DNA from: CAWIVH01 sp963839475
Lineage (GTDB): Bacteria; Acidobacteriota; UBA6911
Length of the DNA stretch: 64,000 nucleotides
NCBI GenBank assembly: GCA_963839475.1
Contig: CAWIVH010000018.1
Coordinates: 558,001 to 622,000, forward strand
Reading direction: 5' to 3'
The position numbers and the translations under genes were made by a program. Positions 63,524-64,000 of the stretch are shown piece by piece. Below the pieces are notes generated by a model. The model was not told the DNA's origin, searched no databases, and was given only the letters and a program-made list of their open reading frames with translations. The stretch's first letter is position 1; every line of letters starts with the position of its first letter.

Positions 63524-64000
63524 ATGGGACGACTCTTCGGCACTGACGGCGTGCGCGGCGTCGCCAACACCTATCCGATGACGGCGGAGATGGCCATGAA
63601 GATCGGCATGGCAGTCGCGAGGCGCTGCCGACGGGAAACGATTGCCTCGCGCGTTGTCGTCGGCCGTGACACCCGGCTCTCGGGCGGCATGATCGAGAGC
63701 GCGCTCGTCGCGGGTCTTTGCGCCATGGGGACGGATGCGCTGGTCGTCGGCACCATGCCCACGCCGGGCGTGGCGTTCCTGACCGTGGACATGCGCGCCG
63801 ATGCAGGTGTCGTCATATCGGCCTCACACAATCCATACGAGGATAACGGCATCAAGATCTTTTCACGCTCCGGTTACAAACTTCCGGACGAGACTGAAGA
63901 TGAAATCGAAGCCATGATAGCATCCAACGGCCTCGCCGCGGAGAGTGTGCCACCAGAGGACATCGGCGGCGTTCATCGGATCGACGATGCCGCCGGCCGC
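63524..64000 (+). CDS. glmM: Phosphoglucosamine mutase, 5' part only
   Basis: This enzyme converts glucosamine-6-phosphate to glucosamine-1-phosphate for UDP-GlcNAc, peptidoglycan and LPS. The first 159 residues are in the window and the gene runs off its end. The start GRLFGTDGVRGVANTYPMT is a canonical GlmM N-terminus, VVGRDTRLSGGMI follows, and the phosphoserine loop SASHNPYEDNGIK has Ser101. It lies 66 bases after the GlmS-like gene on the same strand; the two consecutive steps of the hexosamine pathway are thus paired, although the upstream gene is not an ordinary GlmS. The ribosome site is weak. Confidence 0.93.
   Translation, partial: MGRLFGTDGVRGVANTYPMTAEMAMKIGMAVARRCRRETIASRVVVGRDTRLSGGMIESALVAGLCAMGTDALVVGTMPTPGVAFLTVDMRADAGVVISASHNPYEDNGIKIFSRSGYKLPDETEDEIEAMIASNGLAAESVPPEDIGGVHRIDDAAGR

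Noticed and set aside
1..64000. tRNA, rRNA, CRISPR array, insertion sequence or integrase
   Set aside because: None recognised on either strand; the only repeats are the short palindromes and hairpins listed.

Overview
The window looks like a chromosomal segment from an Acidobacteriota-type soil bacterium or a metagenome-assembled genome of one. The evidence is two Oar-like TonB-dependent receptors with a carboxypeptidase-regulatory N-domain, many large secreted proteins (PQQ propellers, PD40, Asp-box, sulfatase, GH2, squalene-cyclase-like toroid), an ECF sigma/Ser-Thr kinase pair, a Kdo transferase (so a Gram-negative LPS envelope), and moderately high GC. Assignment rests on family content only; there is no rRNA, tRNA or CRISPR in the window.

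Layout. 0-3.4 kb: the 3' end of a TonB receptor, then on the minus strand a small lipoprotein with exact tryptophan heptads and a PD40 propeller protein. 3.8-10.8 kb: a minus-strand four-gene operon (exported C-anchored protein, FtsX/MacB-type permease, LolD/MacB-type ATPase, and a giant PQQ-propeller protein carrying a methyltransferase-like insert and a malectin-like tail that is split by a frameshift). 11-21 kb: plus-strand arylsulfatase, DUF202 membrane protein, glycerophosphodiesterase, toroid protein, ECF sigma factor translationally coupled to a membrane Ser/Thr kinase, and a propeller lipoprotein. 21.7-27.7 kb: GH2 beta-galactosidase-like enzyme; then a minus-strand cluster (toroid/lyase-like protein, a serine-hydrolase remnant, a small membrane protein). 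28-32 kb: HTH/two-CW regulator, a gene-poor 1.1 kb stretch with four hairpins, and an FN3 protein whose signal peptide is broken by an apparent +1 shift. 32-36 kb: minus-strand flavin reductase, rubrerythrin, glycerophosphodiesterase and a GAF-PP2C phosphatase.

36-56 kb is a glycan-scavenging accessory region: three paralogous Asp-box ('sialidase-like') exported proteins, a fourth Asp-box domain fused behind a formylglycine-generating-enzyme-like domain, a Tat-exported sulfatase, an exported calcineurin-type phosphoesterase, a GH67-like hydrolase, a Tat-exported TIM-barrel protein, a YhcH/NanQ-type cupin, an MFS transporter, a full-length TonB receptor, and the remnant of a probable DapA/NanA-family aldolase. 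Together these suggest import and trimming of an acidic or sulfated sugar, but the Asp-box paralogs lack the sialidase RIP motif, so the substrate is open.

56-64 kb returns to envelope functions: Kdo transferase (waaA), a cytochrome-c-motif/toroid/ankyrin protein, a greatly enlarged GlmS-like SIS protein with an internal candidate nucleophile cysteine, and the start of glmM, which implies an aminosugar-precursor pair. Two genes with apparent single-base shifts could be real decay or assembly error; two other loci (27.0 and 51.5 kb) look like true deletion remnants.
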